From: Variovorax davisae
GTDB lineage: Bacteria > Pseudomonadota > Gammaproteobacteria > Burkholderiales > Burkholderiaceae_C
Assembly: GCF_030316845.1 (NCBI RefSeq)
Contig: NZ_JASZYS010000011.1
Location: 1-64,000 of the forward strand
Reading direction: 5' to 3'
Length of the DNA: 64,000 nt
The notes beneath the pieces are model-generated. The model made no database searches. It saw nothing but the letters and a program-made list of their open reading frames with translations, and was not told where the DNA came from. The translations under genes and the position numbers were made by a program. This document shows positions 37,047-45,042 of the stretch, piece by piece. Every line of letters starts with the position of its first letter. Within the stretch, counting starts at the first letter, position 1.

Positions 37047-37967
37047 TCAAGATGCAGGCTGCAGTTGATCGAGGCCGATCCAGAGATAGTTCGCGGGCCG
37101 TCCGGCCTTGCGATCGCCGTCGTCGCTGACCATGATGATGCCCGCCGCCTTGTCGATGACCGCGGGGCTCACGCCCTCGACGCGCGCCAGGTCCTTCAGG
37201 CCCGGAACCACGAGCCGGCGCACGGCATTGCTTCGCCAGCCATTCCAGAGCCAGAGAGAGAAGCGGCCGGGCGCGCGCGATACGGGGCCGCCGACGACCA
37301 GGTACTGCCCCAGCGCGGGAAGGAACGACAGGGCGCGGATGCCGTCGCCATCGAGATCCAGTTCATCGAGTTGGGGCGAGAGGCGGGGCTCCTCGCCCGC
37401 CTCGAAGATGGCCGTCGGATTGACGATCCCGGCAATGATCGCGCGGCCTTCGTGCAGCGGGCTGCGAAAGCCGACCAGCAGATGATGCTCGAACGGGTCG
37501 AATTCCAGCGCCTCGATGTTGAGTCCGCCAGCGGCCTTGACCTCCCGGATCTCGGCCGCCGAGGCCAGCACGGGATGCTGCGTCGTCATGGCTTGCTTCA
37601 GTCCCCCGACGACCCTGGGAGCGACGACCCGGTTGCCGTCGACCCGGAAGCGCACCAGTCGCTCGCGCGACTTCTTCGCATGACCTTCATCGTCACGAGA
37701 ATGGGAGGTGATGGCGTAGGCGAAGCCGGATCGATCCAGGGCGAGCCCTTCGAGATCGTCCAGCTTCCAGAAGTCGCTGAAGGTCTGGAGCAGGGTGGCG
37801 GTGAGCGCCACGCTGTGGACGTCGCCCGCGTCGATCGTGACCAGCGTGAAGGGGTGGTCCTTCTCGTCCTCGACGACGAGAAGACGCCCATCCGGCAATT
37901 GCCGGATCGCGGACGGCTCGTAGACGCCGGTCAAGGGTCGAAATTGCGGTGGTTCCAGGTTGGCCAC
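37047..37967 (-). CDS. DUF3616-type beta-propeller-like protein
   Basis: The 306-residue protein contains repeated strand motifs such as EPSAIRQLPDGRLLVVEDEK, LDDLEGLALDRSGFAYAIT, LNIEALEFDPFEHHLLVGFR and ARVEGVSPAVIDKAAGIIMV, typical of DUF3616 and of phytase-like propellers. There is no signal peptide. The function is not established for this family. It is divergent from the first cobalamin riboswitch. Confidence 0.72.
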   Translation of the reverse strand: MANLEPPQFRPLTGVYEPSAIRQLPDGRLLVVEDEKDHPFTLVTIDAGDVHSVALTATLLQTFSDFWKLDDLEGLALDRSGFAYAITSHSRDDEGHAKKSRERLVRFRVDGNRVVAPRVVGGLKQAMTTQHPVLASAAEIREVKAAGGLNIEALEFDPFEHHLLVGFRSPLHEGRAIIAGIVNPTAIFEAGEEPRLSPQLDELDLDGDGIRALSFLPALGQYLVVGGPVSRAPGRFSLWLWNGWRSNAVRRLVVPGLKDLARVEGVSPAVIDKAAGIIMVSDDGDRKAGRPANYLWIGLDQLQPAS

Positions 37968-38018
37968 CGCTGCATTATCTGCTCATGGGTCCGCTTTCGC
38001 CGCCCCATCGGCGCTTCC

Positions 38019-38024
38019 TATAAT
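38019..38024 (+). promoter_or_regulatory. -10 element of the promoter before riboswitch 1
   Basis: A perfect TATAAT lies 45 bases before the riboswitch; the -35 region at 37995-38000 (TTTCGC, 18-bp spacing) is weak. Transcription from near 38031 would include the whole riboswitch. Confidence 0.5.
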
Positions 38025-38068
38025 CCGCCCCGACGGAAGATCGCTCCCTGCTGGAGCGACCTCCGCCA

Positions 38069-38305
38069 CGGTTCGAAGGTGCCCCCCAGGCCGGCCATGG
38101 TCCGGGAGGTTAAACGGGAAGCAGGTGCGCGCGTCATGACGCGCAATGCCTGCGCTGCCCCCGCAACGGTCAGCGGATAGAGAAGTTTCGAGTGAGCACC
38201 TGCGGGTGTTCGCAGCCACTGCGTTCGGATCGAACGTGGGAAGGCGAGGCTTCTGTCGTCGTGCGCATGCGCATGACGGCAACCCGCGAGCCCGGATACC
38301 GGCCT
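38069..38305 (+). ncRNA. Adenosylcobalamin riboswitch 1 (before the TonB receptor)
   Basis: Conserved elements appear in order: AAACGGGAAGCAGGTG (38113-38128), the core GCTGCCCCCGCAACGGTCAG (38155-38174), and the B12 box AGCCCGGATACCGGCC (38289-38304). Spacing and order match cobalamin riboswitches. It ends 142 bases before the TonB receptor start; no strong U-run terminator follows, so control may be at translation. Binding of adenosylcobalamin would be expected to switch the receptor operon off. Confidence 0.9.
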
Positions 38306-38446
38306 TCGCAATCGCCTTCGGACGCTGCGGGAGTGCGTTTGTCCGGGCTGCTCGGCACCTGCGTGCCGGGTCGGCATCGGCTCGTGCAATTGCGGCGTGT
38401 GTCTCTTTGAAAAGCCCAGCGGGAATGCGGGCTAGAGGAACAGCCA

Positions 38447-40690
38447 ATGTGCAAGTCTGCCGAACTCGGCATCCGGACCCGGGTTTCGGGTCCGTTCGCG
38501 TCCCCCCACATCACGATCCCGGGCCTTGTCGCTCTGCTCGCCAGCAGCCCGGCGCTGGCGCAAGAGAGCCTGCGACCCGTCGAGGTGACGGCCACCCTGC
38601 AGGATCAGGCGCCGGCGCTCCGGGCAACCACCGAGGTGGCCGGCAGGCTGGGCCTGAGCGTCATGGAAACGCCGGCTTCGGTCGAGGTGATCAGCCAGGA
38701 GACCATGGAACGGCGCGGCGCGCGGACCTTCGAGGAGGCCTTGCGCGGCGGCGTGGGCATCACCGCCGGCGGCGCGCCGGGATCGCCCTCGGTGATCTCG
38801 ACGCGCGGCTTCACCGGCGGCTTCATCACCTATCTGTTCGACGGCGATCGCATTGCGGTGCCGACGATGGTGAGCCGGCCCCAGGACAGCTGGAACTACG
38901 AGCGCATCGAAGTCCTGAAAGGCCCCTCCTCGGTGCTCTACGGCGAAGGCGCCATCGGCGCGGCCGTCAACTTCGTGACCAAGCGCCCCGACCGCAACAA
39001 CCCCGGGGCCGAGGCCATGCTGTCGTACGGAAGCTTCGGCACGGTGCGCGCCGGCGTCGGCCTGGGCGTCAACGTGGGTGAGTCGAGCGCCTTGCGGCTG
39101 GACTACAGCCACCAGGAGACCGATGGCTACATCGAGCGCAACAAGCAGCGCTACGACAACCTCACCCTGGGCTACACCACGGCACTGACGCGCGACCTCA
39201 CCCTGGACCTGTCGATGGACTACGCCAGGGACAGTGCGCTGTCCTACCAGGGCACGCCGCTGGTGCCGCGTGCCTACGCGCTCCAGCCCACGGACATCGT
39301 CAGCGATGCCAACGGGCGGGTGGTGGACCGCGGCATCGCGTTTCGCAACTACAACGTCGACGATGCCGAGATGAGCGCGAACAGCCTCTGGACGCGCGCC
39401 AGGCTCGGCTGGCAGATCGCGCCGGAGTGGAAGCTGCGCAACCAGCTGTCCTACTACACGGCCGACAGGGCCTGGCGCAACTCGGAGTCCCATGCCTTCG
39501 TCGCCCCGGGCCGCATCGTGCGCGACCTGGTCGGCATCACGCACGACCACCAGATCCTGACCGACCGGCTCGATCTCACGAACACCTCGCCGGTCGGGGG
39601 AATGAAGAACCGGTTCGTGGCGGGGCTCGAATACACGAAGACCGACTTCTCCTCCGACCGCGATTTCTCCAACGGATCGAGCGCGGCCAACGATGCGCTC
39701 TCGGTGGGCGAGTTCGCCACCATCCCGGGAAGCTACCGGCTCTTCGCCGCCAAGCCCGCCCTGTTCGCGGGTGCCGGCAATCGGACCATCTTCGACGCCC
39801 GGATTCCCACCGGCTCGCTCTTCATGGAAGACGCCCTGTCCGTCAGCGATCGCTGGACCCTCGTGGGCGGCCTGCGGCAGGACCACGTGAAGCTGGAGCG
39901 CCAGAACCTGGACCTCAACACCGGGGCCCAGGCATCGTTCACGCAAAGGTACAAGCCCACATCGGCGCGCCTGGGCGTGGTGTTCGCGATCGACCCCGAC
40001 ACCTCCGTCTACGCCCAGTACTCGAACGCGAGTGCGCCGGTCGGCACGGGCAATCTTCTGCTGCTCTCGGCGGCCAACGCCGCCTTCAGTCTCTCGACCG
40101 GCAAGCAGCTGGAGCTCGGCCTCAAGCAGTCGGCGCTGGAAGGCCGTCTCGACTACACGCTGGCGGCCTACCGGATCGCGCTCGACAACGTGCTGTCGCG
40201 CGATTTCGGCAACCCGACGCTGACGGTCAACAGCGGCAGGCAGTCGGCGCAGGGCCTGGAACTCGCCGCGGCCTGGAAGGCGACGCGCGAGCTCACGTTG
40301 AGCGGCAATCTGGCATGGGTCGATGCGCAGTTCGACAGCCTCATCGAGGCCGGCAACGTCTCGCGCGCGGGCAACATCCCGCCGAACGTGCCGGGCACGG
40401 TGGCCAACCTCTGGGTCGACTACAGGGTGCCGGGATGGCCGCTGCGCATCGGCGGCGGCGTCAACCGAACCGGCCACGCCTACGCCAACAACGCCAACAC
40501 GGTCCGCATGAACGGGTTCACGACGGCGACCGCCTATGCGACCTGGCGCCTGCAGAAGGGCGAAGTCACCTTTCGCGTTCGCAATCTGAGCGACGCGCTC
40601 TACGCCTACTGGAGCGGCGCCAATTCGAACAACCAGGTCCTGATCGGCGCGCCGCGCAGCTTCGAACTCAGCTACCGGGCGGCCTTCTGA
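38447..40690 (+). CDS. TonB-dependent outer-membrane receptor, B12-riboswitch controlled
   Basis: The 747-residue receptor has a signal peptide (cleavage after ALAQ, near residue 40), a plug domain (MERRGARTFEEALRGGVGIT, IEVLKGPSSVLYGEGAIGAA) and a 22-strand barrel ending in Phe (ELSYRAAF). Its plug and barrel look like siderophore-type receptors (FhuA/FpvA-like) rather than classic BtuB. It is nevertheless under a cobalamin riboswitch and beside a PepSY membrane protein and the cob genes, so its ligand may be a corrinoid or a cobalt chelate. AGAGGAAC precedes the ATG at 38447. Confidence 0.88.
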   Translation: MCKSAELGIRTRVSGPFASPHITIPGLVALLASSPALAQESLRPVEVTATLQDQAPALRATTEVAGRLGLSVMETPASVEVISQETMERRGARTFEEALRGGVGITAGGAPGSPSVISTRGFTGGFITYLFDGDRIAVPTMVSRPQDSWNYERIEVLKGPSSVLYGEGAIGAAVNFVTKRPDRNNPGAEAMLSYGSFGTVRAGVGLGVNVGESSALRLDYSHQETDGYIERNKQRYDNLTLGYTTALTRDLTLDLSMDYARDSALSYQGTPLVPRAYALQPTDIVSDANGRVVDRGIAFRNYNVDDAEMSANSLWTRARLGWQIAPEWKLRNQLSYYTADRAWRNSESHAFVAPGRIVRDLVGITHDHQILTDRLDLTNTSPVGGMKNRFVAGLEYTKTDFSSDRDFSNGSSAANDALSVGEFATIPGSYRLFAAKPALFAGAGNRTIFDARIPTGSLFMEDALSVSDRWTLVGGLRQDHVKLERQNLDLNTGAQASFTQRYKPTSARLGVVFAIDPDTSVYAQYSNASAPVGTGNLLLLSAANAAFSLSTGKQLELGLKQSALEGRLDYTLAAYRIALDNVLSRDFGNPTLTVNSGRQSAQGLELAAAWKATRELTLSGNLAWVDAQFDSLIEAGNVSRAGNIPPNVPGTVANLWVDYRVPGWPLRIGGGVNRTGHAYANNANTVRMNGFTTATAYATWRLQKGEVTFRVRNLSDALYAYWSGANSNNQVLIGAPRSFELSYRAAF

Positions 40691-40713
40691 GCGGCAACGC
40701 CGGCGGCACGGAC

Positions 40714-42231
40714 ATGAAGCGCACATTGATCTGGGTCCACAAGTGGCTCGGCATTTCGTTGGCCCTGCTGTTCCTGATGTGGTTCGTCAGCGGGATCGTG
40801 CTGTACTACGTGCCGTTCCCGAATCTCTCCCAGGCCGAGCGGCGCGCGGGACTGCAGCCCCTGGCGCTGGGCGCCGGTTGCTGCCTGACCGCCGAAGCGG
40901 CCGCCGGGCGGGCCGGCCTGGGCTTCACCGAGGCACGCCTGGGCATGGCCGACGCCGGGGAGCCGGTCTGGCGGCTGCTGGTCGATGCCGGCCAGGGGCA
41001 GGGCGCGCGGTGGCAGGCCCTCGATGCCCGCACCGGCAGCGCGAAGGCGCCGCTCGGCGCCGGGCAGGCCATGAAGGTGGCCGAGGTCTTCAGCGGCCGG
41101 CGCGCGCTGGCGGCCGAAGCGCTGGCGCGTGACCAATGGACGGTGCCGCAGGCCTTCGATCCCTACCGCCCGCTCTTCAAGGTCAGCCTGGAAGGAGACG
41201 ACGGCCTCGAACTGTACGTGTCGAGCGCCGCCGCCGAAGTGGTGCGCGACACCCGCCGCAGCGAGCGCTTCTGGAACTGGATCGGCGCGGTCCCGCACTG
41301 GATCTACCCGACCGTGCTGCGGCAGTTTCCGCAGGCGTGGAACCAGGTGGTCGTCTGGCTGTCGATCCCCGGCGTGGTGCTGGCCGCGACCGGACTGGCG
41401 CTGGGCATCTGGCAACTGTTCCTGAACCGGACGCGCTGGATTCCCTATCGCAAGTCCTGGATGCGCTGGCACCACATCGCGGGCCTGGTGGCCGCCGTGT
41501 TCACGCTGACCTGGATCTTCTCGGGCCTGATGTCGATGAATCCCTATGGCGTGTTTTCGCCGCGCGGGCTGTCGGCTGCCGAGCGCGAGCGTTGGCTCGG
41601 CCCCAGCCGGGAGGCGGTCCTGCCGCCGCCGCTTGCCCTGGCCGCGGTCCGGGCCGGCGAGGCCGGGGCGCAGCCATTGGAACTCGAGCGGATTCGCGTC
41701 GACGGGCAGGTCTGGTATCGACTTCAGGGCGCGGAGCGGCGGTGGTGGGTGCGCGCCGACGATGCACGCGCTGCTTCGACAGTGCATCCGGCGCTGCCGG
41801 ACCCCTTGGTATCGGACCTGCTGCGGCAATTGCGCGGTGCAGACAGACCACCTTCGCGCGTGGAGCGGATCGATCGCTACGACGATGTCTACTACGCGAA
41901 GAACCCCGGCTCGGCCGAAGCCGCGGAGGCCCGGCCGCTGCCGGTCTGGCGCGCGCATGGGTCGGACGGCACCGACCTTTATGCCGATCCCGCCTCGGGC
42001 AGGGTGCTGTTGCGGGTCGATTCCTCGGGACGATGGCAGCGCTTCATGTACCAGGGCTTGCACAGCCTCGACTTCGAGCCGCTGCGCGAGCGACCCCGCT
42101 GGCGCGAAGCCTTGGTGCTGACCCTGTCCGCCCTGGGCATCGCCTTGTGCATCACGTCGTGCGTCATCGGCTGGCGCGCGCTGGCGCCCAGGGCCGCGGC
42201 GCGCCGGACAGACCGGCGGCGCAGCGCCTGA
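40714..42231 (+). CDS. PepSY-domain inner-membrane protein
   Basis: The 505-residue protein has four to five membrane helices separated by periplasmic PepSY regions: LIWVHKWLGISLALLFLMWF (residues 5-24), a pair near 220-260 and HHIAGLVAAVFTLTWIFSG near 252, and a final helix near 470. Conserved His residues in the helices (VHKW, RWHHI) resemble those of PepSY-TM ferric-siderophore reductase-like proteins. It lies 23 bases after the TonB receptor and shares its riboswitch, so it probably helps process the imported ligand, perhaps by reduction. That step is inferred. Confidence 0.82.
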   Translation: MKRTLIWVHKWLGISLALLFLMWFVSGIVLYYVPFPNLSQAERRAGLQPLALGAGCCLTAEAAAGRAGLGFTEARLGMADAGEPVWRLLVDAGQGQGARWQALDARTGSAKAPLGAGQAMKVAEVFSGRRALAAEALARDQWTVPQAFDPYRPLFKVSLEGDDGLELYVSSAAAEVVRDTRRSERFWNWIGAVPHWIYPTVLRQFPQAWNQVVVWLSIPGVVLAATGLALGIWQLFLNRTRWIPYRKSWMRWHHIAGLVAAVFTLTWIFSGLMSMNPYGVFSPRGLSAAERERWLGPSREAVLPPPLALAAVRAGEAGAQPLELERIRVDGQVWYRLQGAERRWWVRADDARAASTVHPALPDPLVSDLLRQLRGADRPPSRVERIDRYDDVYYAKNPGSAEAAEARPLPVWRAHGSDGTDLYADPASGRVLLRVDSSGRWQRFMYQGLHSLDFEPLRERPRWREALVLTLSALGIALCITSCVIGWRALAPRAAARRTDRRRSA

Positions 42232-42259
42232 GCGAAGGTGTTCCGCTATGATCGGCCCG

Positions 42260-42478
42260 TTGGTGCTCGCTTCGTCCTTCAGGTCGAAGCAGTTCAACGG
42301 GAATCAGGAGGGGTCGCGTGGCAAGCCATCGCACGCCCTAACCTGAGCTGCCCCCGCAACGGTAAGCGAACGTGAGCCCTCGTGCTCGCCGCTCGTGTCT
42401 GCAACCCACTGAGTACATCCGCGCAATCGGTGCCTGGGAAGGGAACACGGGTCGTCTTCGCCAGCCCGGATACCGGCC
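42260..42478 (+). ncRNA. Adenosylcobalamin riboswitch 2 (before the cob operon)
   Basis: The elements TTGGTGCTC (42260-42268), AACGGGAATCAGG (42296-42308), GAGCTGCCCCCGCAACGGTAAG (split at 42345-42366) and the B12 box AGCCCGGATACCGGCC (42463-42478) occur in the order of cobalamin riboswitches. A TATGAT at 42247-42252 may be its own -10 box. It ends 88 bases before cobB and should repress the biosynthetic operon when cobalamin is plentiful. Confidence 0.9.
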
Positions 42479-42566
42479 AACGAGGCGGCGCGCCGTGCGA
42501 ACGGCGCGTCTTGTGGTGCGTACCTGCGGGGAAGCGGGTGAGCATGGCTGGCGCAGTGTTTTCTCT

Positions 42567-43904
42567 ATGACTCCCATCCCGTCCCGGCGACATGGCCCGG
42601 GCTCAAGCCGCTGTCCCGCGCTGCTGGTCACGGCACCGGCATCTGGCCAAGGCAAGACCACCGTCACTGCGGCGTTGGCGCATTGGCATCGCAGCCAGGG
42701 ACGGCGTGTGCGCGTGTTCAAGACCGGGCCGGATTTTCTCGACCCCATGGTCCTCGAACGTGCCAGCGGCGCGCCGGTGCAGCCGCTCGACCTGTGGATG
42801 GGCGGGGAGGCGCACTGTGCCGAACTCCTGCACGGTGCGGCGGCGCAGGCCGACCTGATCCTGGTCGAAGGTGCGATGGGGCTGCACGATGGCACGCCGT
42901 CGAGTGCCGATCTGGCGCTGCATTTCGGACTGCCGGTGCTGGCCGTGATCGATGCCTCGTCGATGGCGCAGACCTTCGGCGCCGTCGCCCACGGGCTGGC
43001 GACCTATCGCCCCGGCCTGCAGCTGGCGGGCGTGCTGGCCAACCGCGTGGGCAGCGCGGGCCATGCGCAGATGGTGCGCGAGAGCCTGCCGGCCGGCATG
43101 GCCTGGTACGGCGCGCTGCCGCGCGGCGGCCACTATGCGCTGCCATCGCGCCACCTCGGCCTCGTGCAGGCCGGCGAGGTGGACGACCTCGCCGAGCGCA
43201 TCGCCGCCGCCGCTCGGGCGCTGGCCGAGCATGGGCCGCTGCCGATGCCGCCTGCGGTGGAATTCGAGGCGCCGCCGCACGCGGCGCCGGATTCCGGCCT
43301 GCCCGGCGCACTCGCCGGCGTCACCATCGCCATCGCGCAGGACGCCGCCTTCTCGTTCGTCTATGCCGCCAATCTGGCGCTGCTGCGCCAGCTGGGCGCG
43401 CAACTGCGCTTCTTTTCGCCGCTGGCCAACCAGCCGGTGCCGCAAGGGGCGCACGCGCTGTACCTGCCGGGCGGCTACCCGGAGCTGCATTTGCAGGCGC
43501 TGGCCGACAATGCGGCGACGCGTGAATCGATTGCCGCGCACCACGCCGCGGGTCGCCCGCTGGTTGCGGAGTGCGGCGGCATGCTGGTGCTGCTGGAGTC
43601 GCTGCGCGACGCCGCCGGCCGCGAGGCGCCCATGCTGGGCTTGCTGCCGGGACAAGGCGCGATGTCCGACCGGCTGATCAACCTCGGCATGCACAGCCTG
43701 TCGCTGCCCGAAGGCGAGGTCCGCGGCCACACCTTTCATCACGCCCGCATCGACACGCCCGCGCCGGCCGCACTGCACACGCGGGCCCGGCGCCACCACG
43801 GCCAGGCCGAAGCGGTGTTCCGCCAGAAGCGCCTGTTCGCGTCCTTCATGCATCTGTACTTTCCGAGCAATCCGGCGGCCATCGCCGCGTTGTTCAAGCC
43901 CTGA
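42567..43904 (+). CDS. cobB: Cobyrinic acid a,c-diamide synthase
   Basis: The 445-residue enzyme has an N-terminal P-loop dethiobiotin-synthetase-like domain (APASGQGKTTV, near 25; VEGAMGLHDG near 100) and a C-terminal class-I amidotransferase domain with the nucleophile Cys in VAECGGMLVL (near 338). It amidates the a and c carboxylates of (hydrogeno)byrinic acid using glutamine and ATP. The ATG at 42567 is the first start after riboswitch 2. In the aerobic route it acts before cobalt insertion by CobN. Confidence 0.92.
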   Translation: MTPIPSRRHGPGSSRCPALLVTAPASGQGKTTVTAALAHWHRSQGRRVRVFKTGPDFLDPMVLERASGAPVQPLDLWMGGEAHCAELLHGAAAQADLILVEGAMGLHDGTPSSADLALHFGLPVLAVIDASSMAQTFGAVAHGLATYRPGLQLAGVLANRVGSAGHAQMVRESLPAGMAWYGALPRGGHYALPSRHLGLVQAGEVDDLAERIAAAARALAEHGPLPMPPAVEFEAPPHAAPDSGLPGALAGVTIAIAQDAAFSFVYAANLALLRQLGAQLRFFSPLANQPVPQGAHALYLPGGYPELHLQALADNAATRESIAAHHAAGRPLVAECGGMLVLLESLRDAAGREAPMLGLLPGQGAMSDRLINLGMHSLSLPEGEVRGHTFHHARIDTPAPAALHTRARRHHGQAEAVFRQKRLFASFMHLYFPSNPAAIAALFKP

Positions 43905-43936
43905 TCGCGATCGACCTCATCGAACCACCCCAGCCC

Positions 43937-45022
43937 ATGCAAACCTCGACGCCCATGCCCACGCCAAGCCGCAAGATCCCCGCCACCATCGTCACCGGCT
44001 TTCTCGGCAGCGGCAAGACCACGCTGCTGCGCCACCTGCTGCAGAACGCCCAGGGCCGCCGCATCGCGGTCATCGTCAACGAGTTCGGCGAACTGGGCAT
44101 CGACGGCGAGCTGCTGCGCGGCTGCGGCATCGGGTGCGACGAGACGGGGGCGCCGGACGGGCAGTTGTTCGAGCTGGCCAACGGCTGCCTGTGCTGCACC
44201 GTGCAGGAAGAGTTCGCGCCGGTGATGGAGCAACTGGCCGCGCGGCGCGACCAGATCGATCACCTGGTCATCGAGACCTCGGGCCTGGCCTTGCCCAAGC
44301 CCCTGGTGCAGGCCTTCCAGTGGCCGGCGCTGCGCAATGCCTTCACGGTGGATGCCGTGATCACGGTGGTGGATGCACCGGCCGTGGCCGCCGGCCGCTT
44401 CGCGCACGACCCGCTGGCGGTGGATGCCCAGCGCCGCGCCGACGAGAACCTCGACCATGAGTCACCGCTGTCGGAGTTGTTCGAAGACCAGCTGGCGACC
44501 GCCGACCTGGTGGTCGTGCACAAGACCGACGGGCTCGACGCGGCGGTGCTGGCCGGCGTGGAGGCCGTCATCCGCGCCGAGACCGCGGCCGGCGTGAAGC
44601 TGGTGCAGGCGCAGCATGGTCGCATCGACCTGGATGTGCTGCTGGGCATGGCGCGTGCGGTAGAAGATGCGATCGACCAGCGCAAGACCCACCACGACGA
44701 GGAGGAAGACCACGACCACGACGCCTTCGACTCGGTCTCGGTGAGCCTGCAGGTCGCTGACCGCGGCCGCCTGCTGGCCGCCTTGCAGGGGCTGGTCGGG
44801 CGCCACGAGATCTACCGAGCCAAGGGCTTCGTCGCACTGCCCGGCGCGGCGATGCGGCTGGTGGTGCAAGGCGTGGGCGCGCGCTTCGACAGCTACTTCG
44901 ACCGGCCCTGGCGCGCCGGCGAGGCGCGGCAGACGCGCCTGGTCCTGATCGGGGCCGGCCTCGATGCGGCGGCCCTGCAAGCCGAACTGGACGCGGCGCT
45001 GGTCGCGGCCGCGGCGGCCTGA
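43937..45022 (+). CDS. cobW: CobW-family GTPase (metal chaperone)
   Basis: The 361-residue protein is a G3E GTPase: P-loop VTGFLGSGKTTLL (about residue 21), switch-region NEFGELGIDGELL, the metal-binding motif GCLCC, and HKTDGLD for guanine recognition. A His/Asp/Glu-rich linker (HHDEEEDHDHD, near 253) and the C-terminal CobW domain follow. It is thought to deliver Co(II) to the CobN chelatase encoded immediately downstream. Confidence 0.92.
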   Translation: MQTSTPMPTPSRKIPATIVTGFLGSGKTTLLRHLLQNAQGRRIAVIVNEFGELGIDGELLRGCGIGCDETGAPDGQLFELANGCLCCTVQEEFAPVMEQLAARRDQIDHLVIETSGLALPKPLVQAFQWPALRNAFTVDAVITVVDAPAVAAGRFAHDPLAVDAQRRADENLDHESPLSELFEDQLATADLVVVHKTDGLDAAVLAGVEAVIRAETAAGVKLVQAQHGRIDLDVLLGMARAVEDAIDQRKTHHDEEEDHDHDAFDSVSVSLQVADRGRLLAALQGLVGRHEIYRAKGFVALPGAAMRLVVQGVGARFDSYFDRPWRAGEARQTRLVLIGAGLDAAALQAELDAALVAAAAA

Positions 45023-45042
45023 CGCGTCACCGGAAGCCCTGC

